A stretch of DNA of 64,000 bases from SURF-21 sp964529285 (GTDB lineage: Bacteria > Actinomycetota > Geothermincolia > Geothermincolales > RBG-13-55-18). The notes under the pieces were generated by a model, which searched no databases, had not been told where the DNA came from, and saw only the letters and a list, made by a program, of their open reading frames with translations. Of this stretch, positions 51,981 to 59,392 are shown piece by piece. Location: positions 1 through 64,000 of the forward strand of contig CAZGWK010000006.1 in assembly GCA_964529285.1 (NCBI GenBank), read 5' to 3'. Position numbers and translations under genes: made by a program. Position 1 is the first letter of the stretch. Each line of letters opens with the position of its first letter.

Positions 51981-52988
51981 TCAAGCGGGTTTGTACACCC
52001 ACAGCTCTCCCTCGTATTCGCGCTCCACCGCGCCTTGCTCCTCCAGGATGATCAGGTGTCCGAGAGCTTCCTTTAGAGCCATAAAATGGTCCACGTCCGG
52101 AGGCTTGTTCCTTACCTGCGGGAAAAGCCGCAAGGCCACCTCCCATACCGTCCGGCATCCCTGGCTTACCGCCTCCTGCGTCTTGGCGAGCCTTCTCTCA
52201 TGGTGGATGAGGTTAATCTCTATCCTTTTCTGGACCTTGTGGATAACCCTGCCGTGTCCGGGATATGCGCTGCGGACGTCGTACTCCCTGAGCAGGCGCA
52301 GGGAGGCCAGGAACTGTTGCAGCCCGGTCAGGTTGCCGCGCCAGGGAGGGCAGTACAGTTCGGGGTTCGGGGTGATGGTGCGCATGAGATGGTCCCCCGA
52401 AAAGAGGAGGCCGTATTCCTCCAGGTAATAACAGACATGACCCGCGGTATGCCCCGGGGTATGCACTACCTCCAGTTCGCAGTCGCCCGCGCGGAGTTTC
52501 TCCCCGCCGCCCAGACGTATATCGACGGGGCAAGGCTCGGAGAGGCTTATCCACAGCGTGGCAAGGTTGAATATCTGTGTCGCGATGTCTTCCGGAAAGC
52601 CCATATAAGCCGCCATGGACGAATAACAGCCGTATTCTTCCCGCAGACGCCGGTCTACTTGTTCCACCCTCAGCCTCTCATAGCGGTGCGCGGCCACCTT
52701 GGCGCCGGTCATGCCGCGGAGGCGAGCGGCCATCCCCGAATGATCGATGTGTGAGTGTGTCAGATAGATGAACGCCAATTCGTCTACGCCCGCGAAACGC
52801 AGGGCATCGACGATGATGCCTTGCAACCGTGGATGATAAGGCCCGGCGTCGATGAGCGCCGGGTATTCACCCTGCAGCACGTAGAGGTTTATGTTCTGGA
52901 GCTCATGCTGGATGGGGATATCTATATGCAGGATGCTTTCACGTACTTGTTTCACCATTCCGGCTACGTCGATCCCGGAAGGTATCAT
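51981..52988 (-). CDS. Metallo-beta-lactamase-fold hydrolase
   Basis: 335 residues. The MBL metal site is THSHIDHSG (HxHxDH) near residue 78, with HTPGHTAGHVCYY, SGDHLM and a final YPGHGRVIH histidine. The C-terminal 100 residues form the helical tail (VQKRIEINLIHHERRLAK) typical of LACTB2-like or glyoxalase-II-like family members. It starts with ATG overlapping the HNH gene stop as ATGA, so these are co-translated. Substrate is unknown; ribonuclease or thioesterase are both possible. Confidence 0.88.
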   Translation of the reverse strand: MIPSGIDVAGMVKQVRESILHIDIPIQHELQNINLYVLQGEYPALIDAGPYHPRLQGIIVDALRFAGVDELAFIYLTHSHIDHSGMAARLRGMTGAKVAAHRYERLRVEQVDRRLREEYGCYSSMAAYMGFPEDIATQIFNLATLWISLSEPCPVDIRLGGGEKLRAGDCELEVVHTPGHTAGHVCYYLEEYGLLFSGDHLMRTITPNPELYCPPWRGNLTGLQQFLASLRLLREYDVRSAYPGHGRVIHKVQKRIEINLIHHERRLAKTQEAVSQGCRTVWEVALRLFPQVRNKPPDVDHFMALKEALGHLIILEEQGAVEREYEGELWVYKPA

Positions 52989-53485
52989 CCCACCAGTGCC
53001 GTTTCCAGATAGGGTTCCCAGCTGGGATGGATATCCGCCGCCAGGCTGAGGATCCAGATATGGTTGTGGGGCTCGACGGGCTTGTGCATGAGTCTCAATC
53101 CCGCCTCGGAGGGAAGCCGGTTCATCTTCCTGGTATTGCAGCGGCGGCAGGCCGCGACGACGTTTTCCCAGGCATGTTCTCCACCCCGGCTGCGCGGTAT
53201 GATATGGTCAATGCTTTCGGCCCTCTCACCGCAGTACTGGCAGGTATACCTGTCCCTTATAAAGACCGCGCGGCGGCTGAGGGAGACAGCGCGATACGGT
53301 ATGTTTACATAATATACCAGGCGAATAACACTGGGGTACGGCACGGCCACTCTCTCGGAATGGATGTACTCTCCGTGTTCCTCGATGATCTCGGCCTTTT
53401 CCTTGAGCACCAGGACCACGGCCCGCTTGACGTTTACCAGGTTTAGCGGCTGGTAGGAAGCATTGAGGACTAATACCCTGCGCAT
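52985..53485 (-). CDS. HNH endonuclease family protein
   Basis: 166 residues. The HNH domain has YTCQYCGERAESIDHIIPRSRGG and VVAACRRCNTRKM, with two CxxC zinc pairs and the DH nuclease pair. The N-terminal half (RVLVLNASYQPLNLVNVKRAV) is the conserved leader of the housekeeping bacterial HNH family found in many actinobacterial genomes. This family is widespread outside mobile elements, so I do not take it as evidence of one. Target is unknown. Confidence 0.87.
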   Translation of the reverse strand: MRRVLVLNASYQPLNLVNVKRAVVLVLKEKAEIIEEHGEYIHSERVAVPYPSVIRLVYYVNIPYRAVSLSRRAVFIRDRYTCQYCGERAESIDHIIPRSRGGEHAWENVVAACRRCNTRKMNRLPSEAGLRLMHKPVEPHNHIWILSLAADIHPSWEPYLETALVG

Positions 53486-53632
53486 CGTCTCCTGTTAACC
53501 CGGCGGCACACCGCTACTTTAGGTCACTGCCTGTCGCCGCGCGCCCTCGGCCTCCTTTTCTCATACCGCGATATGAATACTTTGCCCATAATGATAAACC
53601 ATAAACTCGGGGCTTGCACAACAGTTATTCCG

Positions 53633-54259
53633 CTACGGGGCTTCGACCTCCTCCAGCAGGCGATATGCGGCTATCTCCGCCAGGACAGAGAGGTCTTCGG
53701 TGGGTAGATAATTCGGCGCGGTTATGTCGAAGAGCACGCGGGCCGAGGCGGGGAATTCCTCGTCCGCTTCGTTGAAGATGATCAGGAGAGGTACGCGGGG
53801 CAGTACCTCCCAGACCGCTGCCACATCCCCGGGCAGGTCGATCTGGCGCGCGTTCGTCCGCACCCAGGCGCGCAGGCCTTCCAGGCGTCCCGCCAGCCCC
53901 CGCGAGAGAGGACTTTCCACGTCGGCCTTGAAGGCGGGCTCGTGATAGCGGGCGCCGGGGAGGTCGCGGTAAGCGACCCACTCATCCCTGTTGGCCATAC
54001 CGTCCGCCTGCACCAGGTAATGCAGGATCAGGATCTCCTCCATGGCGCCGGCCTCGCTGCCGTTGGCGCGCTTCACCTCGCCTTCCGCATAGGAGACGGT
54101 ATAATCCTCCGAGAAGAAAGACAGCGTGAAGGAGCGCTCGACAAAGGAATAAACGGCGCCGGAGCGGGATGCTATCCAGGAAGGATCCAGGAGTCTCAGC
54201 TCGCGGCATGCCTTGTCGCGAGCTTCTCTCAGCTGATCCGGACCGTAATCGCTGGACAT
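53633..54259 (-). CDS. DUF3786 domain protein
   Basis: 208 residues; the DUF3786 signature is visible as ILILHYLVQADG, WVAYRDLPGARYHEPAF, and the C-terminal PLLIIFNEADEEFPASARVLFDITAPNYLPTEDLSVL. In other genomes DUF3786 is often fused to a CxxCxxxxC Fe-S module; here it is alone, but a separate gene (58.7-59.3 kb) carries such a module. It stands about 150 bases from queE with its own ATG. Function is unknown. Confidence 0.82.
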   Translation of the reverse strand: MSSDYGPDQLREARDKACRELRLLDPSWIASRSGAVYSFVERSFTLSFFSEDYTVSYAEGEVKRANGSEAGAMEEILILHYLVQADGMANRDEWVAYRDLPGARYHEPAFKADVESPLSRGLAGRLEGLRAWVRTNARQIDLPGDVAAVWEVLPRVPLLIIFNEADEEFPASARVLFDITAPNYLPTEDLSVLAEIAAYRLLEEVEAP

Positions 54260-54405
54260 CTTCCCTCCCCGTTCAAAGCTACCTCAGTTAACACCGCGCG
54301 GAATCATCGCTGCCGACACGAACATATCATAAGGAATACCGGGGCACATGATGTATATTAGCCCGCCCGCCAGTGCTTCAGCTTTGCTTGTGCGCTTCTT
54401 TCATC

Positions 54406-55164
54406 CTATCTTGCTCCCCAGGCACGGTGTATCTGAGGGATGACGCGAACGTCCGAGAAGAACGCGCGCGCGGCGCGGTGCAACTCGGCCGCCCGGCGTG
54501 GGGATATACCCTCCTCGCCTCGTGCGGGGGTTACCGGCTGCAGCACCAGAGAAATACCCGCGGCCGCATCCCCCAGTATGCCGCATGTTCTTTCCAGCTC
54601 GGCTACGCCGGTATGAGGAGTTATGACCATCTTCAGGAACAATCTCGCGGCGGAGGCGCGCAGGAGGAAATCGCGGTGTCTTTGCGCGGTATCCTCTCCC
54701 CCCAGGGTGGAAGGCAGCTTTATGTCCATGGCGATCAAGTCCGTCCAGGGCAATACCTGCTGCAGCGCCTCGTCCAGGGTCCCATTCGTCTCCAGGTATA
54801 TCTCCATACCTTCACCCTTGAGAGCCGGGAGAAGGTGGGCCAATGCGTCCGCCTGCAGCAGCGGCTCCCCTCCAGTAAGGCTGACCGAATGCATCGACTC
54901 CTCCCACATGGAAGAAACGATGCCGGCCAGCTCTCCCACCTCAACGGGATTGCGTATTGTTTTCGTTTCACCCTGCCATGCGTGGATCGCACACGTCTGC
55001 ACGCGTTCCCTCGCTTGCGGCGTGTCACAGTAAGAACAACACAGGTTGCATCCGGAAAGCCTTACGAATACCTGGGGAACGCCCACCAGGGTACCTTCAC
55101 CCTGAAAGGATGGGAATATCTCGTGCACGTACAGGAGGTGGTCCATGAACAGGCAGTCAGGCAA
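54406..55164 (-). CDS. queE: 7-carboxy-7-deazaguanine synthase QueE
   Basis: Radical-SAM enzyme converting CPH4 to CDG in the preQ0 pathway. Marks: FPSFQGEGTLVGVPQVFVRLSGCN, cluster CxxxCxxC in CNLCCSYCD, and TGGEPLLQ. It is a TTG start at 55164 overlapping the DUF366 stop, or an ATG at 55146 with no clear ribosome binding site; 252 residues as listed. QueC and QueD are in the same overlapping cluster, so preQ0 synthesis is the likely output. Confidence 0.92.
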   Translation of the reverse strand: MPDCLFMDHLLYVHEIFPSFQGEGTLVGVPQVFVRLSGCNLCCSYCDTPQARERVQTCAIHAWQGETKTIRNPVEVGELAGIVSSMWEESMHSVSLTGGEPLLQADALAHLLPALKGEGMEIYLETNGTLDEALQQVLPWTDLIAMDIKLPSTLGGEDTAQRHRDFLLRASAARLFLKMVITPHTGVAELERTCGILGDAAAGISLVLQPVTPARGEEGISPRRAAELHRAARAFFSDVRVIPQIHRAWGAR

Positions 55165-55744
55165 TTCCGTTGACCTTGCAGCGCGCCTGCTCGATGCCCT
55201 TCATCTCGTTGATGAACCCCTGGAGCACTTTGAGGATGAAGTCGTCAACCGGAACGTTCAGGTCATCCAGCCCCAGGGTGGGTACGGGCGTGTTTTCGCT
55301 CGATACGTTGATCCCCATGTGGATCATGGTGGACACGGGGCTCGCGGTGGCCACGCATACGGTCAGCTTGCGGTTCTCTTCCTCGCCCTCTTCGGCCTCT
55401 ACCTCGATGTACAGGTCGTCACCCTTTCTGCTTATGAAGAGTTCGGGCTTCAACTCCTCGATGACATCCTTGACCACGCACAGGAAAAGCCTCTGGACGA
55501 CTGTAGTGCGGTCCAGGTCGCTGTCGAAGAGCTCCACTATGAAATGGGCCATCTCCTCGCTGGCTATCCCGGCTCGGTTCTTGCGATCCTCCATGTCCAC
55601 GAGGTTCTCCACGTCCACCCGGCACGGACCCCGGAAAGCCAGGATGGAATTTCCCTGCACGTCGTGCTCTAGGTAGGCGTAAAGGGAATGGAGCTGCGAG
55701 CCGTCGTAGATTATTTTCTTTCCCTTGATGTACTTGCCTTTCAT
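55157..55744 (-). CDS. DUF366 family protein
   Basis: 195 residues with the DUF366 hallmark KKIIYDGSQLHSLYAYLEH, ILAFRGPCRVDVENLVDMED, and TVCVATASPVSTMIHMGIN. The family is mainly known from archaea and thermophilic bacteria and has no assigned function. ATG at 55744 sits four bases after GGGAGG. It lies between queC and queE with overlaps, which suggests a role linked to 7-deazaguanine or to the same mRNA, but this is inference from context. Confidence 0.85.
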   Translation of the reverse strand: MKGKYIKGKKIIYDGSQLHSLYAYLEHDVQGNSILAFRGPCRVDVENLVDMEDRKNRAGIASEEMAHFIVELFDSDLDRTTVVQRLFLCVVKDVIEELKPELFISRKGDDLYIEVEAEEGEEENRKLTVCVATASPVSTMIHMGINVSSENTPVPTLGLDDLNVPVDDFILKVLQGFINEMKGIEQARCKVNGIA

Positions 55745-55778
55745 GTCCCCTCCCAGATCTTCCCTCCGCCCCTCGTAC

Positions 55779-56480
55779 TCAAGCCTTATTCGCGAAAAGC
55801 CCCGCGAGCCGGCTCGAACACTGCAGCGATCGTGCGGCGTCGAGCAGGCGGGCACATGATTCGCAGGACCCACACATAAGTTCATCCCCATTATAACACG
55901 ACCAGACATTGCGAAAGGCCAGCTCACGAGCCATAGCCTCACGCATTATTGCCATTTTATCCCACTTCAACGTGAAGCTGCGCAGCCTTACCGGCGACAG
56001 CGTGGAATACCCCAGGGCGCGGTTTACTTCGCGTACGAAACCAGGGGAGTTGTCGGGGAAGGTCGAGCCTTCCTCGGCGTTCAAGCCCATGACCACCCAC
56101 TCGAGCCCCCGGGCCTCCGCGACGCAGGCAGCCATGTTTACCAGAAGTCCGTTGCGGTTGGGAACCCATACCGCGCGCATCGCCTTCTCCATCCGCGCCA
56201 GGTCGCCAAGTTGATCCGGCCCTACCTGCGGTAGAGGAATTTTAGTAGAGGTGAGGGAATCGTGCGAGACGCCCCCCAGCCAGGTTGCATCCAGGACTAT
56301 ATGCCTCACGCCGTACAGCCCGCACAGCGCGCTCGCTTTCTTTATCTCACGGGAGGCCGCACGCTGTCCGTAGTCGACGGTGACCGCGGCCCCCACCCCG
56401 CCCCTCTCCAGGGCGATGAGGAGGTTGACGGCGGAGTCCATTCCGGCTGACAGGAGCACGAGGTTGCGGGCCCCGCTCAC
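55779..56480 (-). CDS. queC: 7-cyano-7-deazaguanine synthase QueC
   Basis: ATP-dependent enzyme turning CDG into preQ0, 233 residues. The PP-loop motif usually SGGxDS is here SAGMDS (residues 11-16), so the second glycine is alanine. The zinc knuckle near the end, CYNGDELMCGSCESC, holds the four cysteines. GTG at 56480 overlaps the QueD stop and follows GGGAGGAGAT. The rest of the family pattern (VPNRNGLLVNMAA, GLNAEEGSTFPDN) fits, so the substitution is likely tolerated. Confidence 0.92.
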   Translation of the reverse strand: MSGARNLVLLSAGMDSAVNLLIALERGGVGAAVTVDYGQRAASREIKKASALCGLYGVRHIVLDATWLGGVSHDSLTSTKIPLPQVGPDQLGDLARMEKAMRAVWVPNRNGLLVNMAACVAEARGLEWVVMGLNAEEGSTFPDNSPGFVREVNRALGYSTLSPVRLRSFTLKWDKMAIMREAMARELAFRNVWSCYNGDELMCGSCESCARLLDAARSLQCSSRLAGLFANKA

Positions 56481-56866
56481 ATCTCCTCCCTGTATACCAC
56501 CCTGGTATCCGGCGACTCGGACACGCTGACCCATGCGAGTCGCACGCCCTCGGGAAGACGCGGGAGCATCGCATGCAGCGATCTGTAGATGTAGCGCGCT
56601 ATGTTCTCCGAGGTAGGCGAGGATCGCGTAAAAGGCTCCACCTCGTTGAGGCAATTATGGTCGAAGGGCTCTACCACCTCCTCGAGCAGGCTCCTCAAGT
56701 CGTGGAAGTCCACGAGGAGATGCTGCCGGCCGAGTGTCGATCCTTCGACGGCAGCCTCGACGCTGAAACTGTGGCCGTGCAGACGGGCGCACGGACCGTC
56801 GTAGTCCACAAGCCGGTGGGCGGCGTCGAAATGTACGCTCGCCCTGATCTCGAACACACTTACCAT
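56477..56866 (-). CDS. queD: 6-carboxytetrahydropterin synthase QueD
   Basis: 129-residue member of the QueD/PTPS family, converting dihydroneopterin triphosphate to CPH4. Zinc ligands are His12/His17 in VHFDAAHRL and His30, His32 in LHGHSF, with Cys26 (GPCARLHGH) as catalytic cysteine. The ATG at 56866 has GGGG five bases upstream; a longer frame overlapping the activase gene is rejected. No folE (GTP cyclohydrolase I) lies nearby, so the first step is supplied elsewhere. Confidence 0.93.
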   Translation of the reverse strand: MVSVFEIRASVHFDAAHRLVDYDGPCARLHGHSFSVEAAVEGSTLGRQHLLVDFHDLRSLLEEVVEPFDHNCLNEVEPFTRSSPTSENIARYIYRSLHAMLPRLPEGVRLAWVSVSESPDTRVVYREEM

Positions 56867-56874
56867 CTTGACCC

Positions 56875-57633
56875 CTACCTTCCCGCCAGGCTGCAGCATC
56901 CCACTGCAGTTACGAAGTCCGGCCGCCGTGGAACCACGGGCTCCGCGCCCAGGCGATCTCCCAGCAGCCGGCACAGGGCTCTATTGTATGCCACGCCCCC
57001 GGTAAGGACCAGTGCGCCCGGGCGAAAACGGTGGACCAGCGGCAGGAGTCGGCGCAGTATGGCGTGGTTTACCCCCGCCGCCAGCCTCTCCAGTGGATAT
57101 CCCTCCCCCATCAACCCGACCAGCTCGCTCTCGCCGAATATAGCGCAGGTCGAGGAGAGCTCGACCGGTTCCCGGTAATGGCCGCCCATCTCCTGGAGGC
57201 TCATCCCCAGGGCTGCGGACATATTCTCCAGGAACCTTCCGGAGGAAGCGGCACAGCGGTCGTTAGTCGCGAAATCCGCCATGCGTCCGCCTTGCATGAG
57301 GATCGCCTTGGAGTCCTGGCCGCCCACGTCGAGGATGACGGCATCCTCCATGCCGGTGAGCGCTCTCACTCCTCCCACTATCGCCTCGAGTTCGGGGATC
57401 ATTACCGCTCTCCCGCCCAGGCGCGCGCGGCCGTAACCCGTGGCAGCCAGAGGCGCCGCGCCCTCCAGGCCCAGGGCATCCCGCCGCAGTACCCCTCCTC
57501 CCGGCCCGGGTTCGACGTAGGTGCGGTAGAACTCGGCGGTGTCGTAAGGCCCCAGGAAGGTGTATGCACCGTCCAGCTCCACGGCCACCTTCACGCAGCG
57601 GCTGCCCAGATCGACACCCAGGTATGAGCTCAT
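56875..57633 (-). CDS. Acyl-CoA dehydratase activase (HgdC/BadF family)
   Basis: ATP-dependent electron-injecting activator of the ASKHA fold, 252 residues. LGVDLGSRCVKVAVELDG is the first phosphate loop; the two Fe-S cysteines that bridge the dimer are Cys127 (NDRCAASSGRF) and Cys163 (SSTCAIFGESE); GGVAYNRALCRLLGD ends the second lobe. Such activators hydrolyse ATP to reduce a partner of the HgdB type, encoded immediately upstream with an ATGA overlap. Its substrate cannot be read from sequence. Confidence 0.92.
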   Translation of the reverse strand: MSSYLGVDLGSRCVKVAVELDGAYTFLGPYDTAEFYRTYVEPGPGGGVLRRDALGLEGAAPLAATGYGRARLGGRAVMIPELEAIVGGVRALTGMEDAVILDVGGQDSKAILMQGGRMADFATNDRCAASSGRFLENMSAALGMSLQEMGGHYREPVELSSTCAIFGESELVGLMGEGYPLERLAAGVNHAILRRLLPLVHRFRPGALVLTGGVAYNRALCRLLGDRLGAEPVVPRRPDFVTAVGCCSLAGR

Positions 57634-58640
57634 GGCGCGCTCCTCCCCTTGAGCATGGATACGAAGTTCTCGAGGCGCATGCGCGTCCTGGCATCCAGGC
57701 GCGCGCTGTGATCCATCTCCACGGTGAGGATGGGGACATCCAGCGACCTGCGCAGGATGATGTCCTCAACCTGGCGAAAACAGAAGCTCTGCACGTAATG
57801 GATGAGACCCGCCAGGCGGCGCCGTTCCACCTGCCTCCTGATATCCTCGAGGCGGTAGAAGATGGAATACGGGTAGCTGTACAGGAGGTATCTCTCTACC
57901 AGGTCGTCCGCCTCCAAGGGCAAGCTGAACTGGCGCTGGGTCTCGTTGAACATCACCCTCGCACCAAGCTCCTCCAGGAAATCGTAGAGACCCGGGGCGA
58001 TGGGGGGCACTCCCAGATATCCCAGCCTCACCATGCCCTCCGCACGGCGGAAGGTGCTGTCTTTCTCGCGTTCCTTGAGCAGGTCAAGGAACCCGTCCAG
58101 CTTCGCCCCGAAGGCGTCCGGATCTCCCTCCATGTCGCTGCAGCTCACCAGGTAGAGATGGTTTTCAAAGCCGCTTACAACTCCCTCGCCCCAGGTAAGG
58201 TCGTCAATGCGATGGGCCTTGCGGCGCGTGCGGTCGAGGCGGCGCATGGCCTCATGCGCGTCCGGCAGCCCCACGCCGAGGCGGCGCATGAACGTGTTCA
58301 GCTGCACTGAGAGCAGCTCGTATTCCCGCTCGTAAGGGTAGGCGAAAGGTATGACCGCCACGCCCTCCGACTGCAGCGTCTCCATGAGCGCGTGCGTGTT
58401 GGAACAGTCTCCCTGGGTCACCGCCACCACCGCCGCCAGGTCTTTCATCCTCTTTATGCTGGAGTAGATCCCTTTCACCCAGGCGCAGAAAGAGCGCGGG
58501 AAACCTTCCAGCTCCGCTTCCTCCACGAGCTCCCTGCTGTCAGGATGAGAAACGAAGACATTGTTCAGGTCCACCGGCACGTGGCCCGCGGCATAAATGA
58601 CCTCGATGGGTACGGTGGTCGTTATACCTATTCTGGACAT
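57630..58640 (-). CDS. HgdB-like 2-hydroxyacyl-CoA dehydratase family protein
   Basis: 336-residue HgdB/FldB-like protein. The usual ligand cysteines are Cys52 (SFCAWVKG), Cys79 (TQGDCSNTHALMET) and Cys287 (YVQSFCFRQVED); one further Cys167 makes four in all. That number supports one 4Fe-4S cluster and is too few for the six-Cys double-cubane proteins. Paired with the activase as the dehydratases are, but a second (alpha) subunit is not present, so it could be a single-subunit or unusual relative. Reaction unknown. Confidence 0.85.
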   Translation of the reverse strand: MSRIGITTTVPIEVIYAAGHVPVDLNNVFVSHPDSRELVEEAELEGFPRSFCAWVKGIYSSIKRMKDLAAVVAVTQGDCSNTHALMETLQSEGVAVIPFAYPYEREYELLSVQLNTFMRRLGVGLPDAHEAMRRLDRTRRKAHRIDDLTWGEGVVSGFENHLYLVSCSDMEGDPDAFGAKLDGFLDLLKEREKDSTFRRAEGMVRLGYLGVPPIAPGLYDFLEELGARVMFNETQRQFSLPLEADDLVERYLLYSYPYSIFYRLEDIRRQVERRRLAGLIHYVQSFCFRQVEDIILRRSLDVPILTVEMDHSARLDARTRMRLENFVSMLKGRSAP

Positions 58641-58730
58641 GATTCAACGATAATACGTGCGGTGAGCATTTCCAAACCGGCATGGAACTGTTAAGCGCGC
58701 CGCGCGCTGTAACTGCCCTCGCTGCCGATC

Positions 58731-59261
58731 TTAAAGCCCGAGCTCGCGCAGCCTCTCCAGGGCTTGCGAACTCTCTTTTTCAAGAAGCGGGGGGCATTCC
58801 TCCACGACACGGTCGCCTTCCGCCAGCGCCGTCGCGAAGGCCATGCAGCTCGGTAGCCCGCATTCACCGCAGTTGGTGCGCGGCAGGTTTTTCAGTACAT
58901 CCAGGACTTTGGGCGGATTCCTGACAGTCGAATCGGGGGTTATCTCTTCCCTGCGTTTCCAGACCCCGTTGATCAGCTGCACCGCTTGCTCGACCAGGTC
59001 TTCCGCCTGCCTGCGCTCGAGTATGCTGCTTACCGCCAGCTCCCTGGGGCGCAAGGCGTATTTCCTGCCGCCGTCTTTCCACACTATCCACTGCTTGTCT
59101 CCGCTGTACAGCGGCCTGTCCAGAACCGCATTGAGATAGGGCATGACCTCGGAAACATCACCGCTCAGATTGGCTTTTACGGCCCACATGGAGGCGCCCG
59201 GCAGGCAGGCAGGATCGCAGAGCTCCAGCTCGTATCCCCCTATAAGATCTTTTTCCTCCAC
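58731..59261 (-). CDS. Fe-S module (CxxCxxxxC) protein
   Basis: About 176 residues. A novel-looking N-terminal domain (CLPGASMWAVKANL, VMPYLNAVLDRPLYSGD) is followed by the Fe-S domain: Cys131, Cys134, Cys139 and Cys156 in NCGECGLPSCM and EECPPLL, spacing CxxCxxxxCx16C as in the PF04060-type cluster. GTG at 59261 has GGAGG four bases before it; upstream in-frame ATG at 59345 would add a Cys-rich leader (CPCCGLC). It precedes the HgdB-like and activase genes by 90 bases and may supply electrons. Confidence 0.82.
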   Translation of the reverse strand: MEEKDLIGGYELELCDPACLPGASMWAVKANLSGDVSEVMPYLNAVLDRPLYSGDKQWIVWKDGGRKYALRPRELAVSSILERRQAEDLVEQAVQLINGVWKRREEITPDSTVRNPPKVLDVLKNLPRTNCGECGLPSCMAFATALAEGDRVVEECPPLLEKESSQALERLRELGL

Positions 59262-59351
59262 CTGTCCTCCTTTATCCCGAGAATCGTAATCACATAACCC
59301 GCAACAAGGACAACGTTCACGATCCCTATCGATCGTTCCCGCCATAGCAAA

Positions 59352-59381
59352 TAAAAAGGGGCGCCTGCAGGCGCCCCTTTT
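59352..59381 (-). terminator. Bidirectional rho-independent terminator
   Basis: A perfect palindrome AAAAAGGGGCGCCTG/CAGGCGCCCCTTTTT lies just beyond the acyl-CoA dehydrogenase stop codon. It should end that transcript and, on the other side, isolate the Fe-S gene cluster. Its symmetry means it can work in both directions. Confidence 0.88.
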
Positions 59382-59392
59382 TCCGGTTGTTC

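Noticed and set aside
52985..53485. HNH gene as a sign of an intron, intein or phage
   Set aside because: It belongs to the housekeeping-like bacterial HNH family and overlaps a metabolic gene; no intron, phage or IS features are near.
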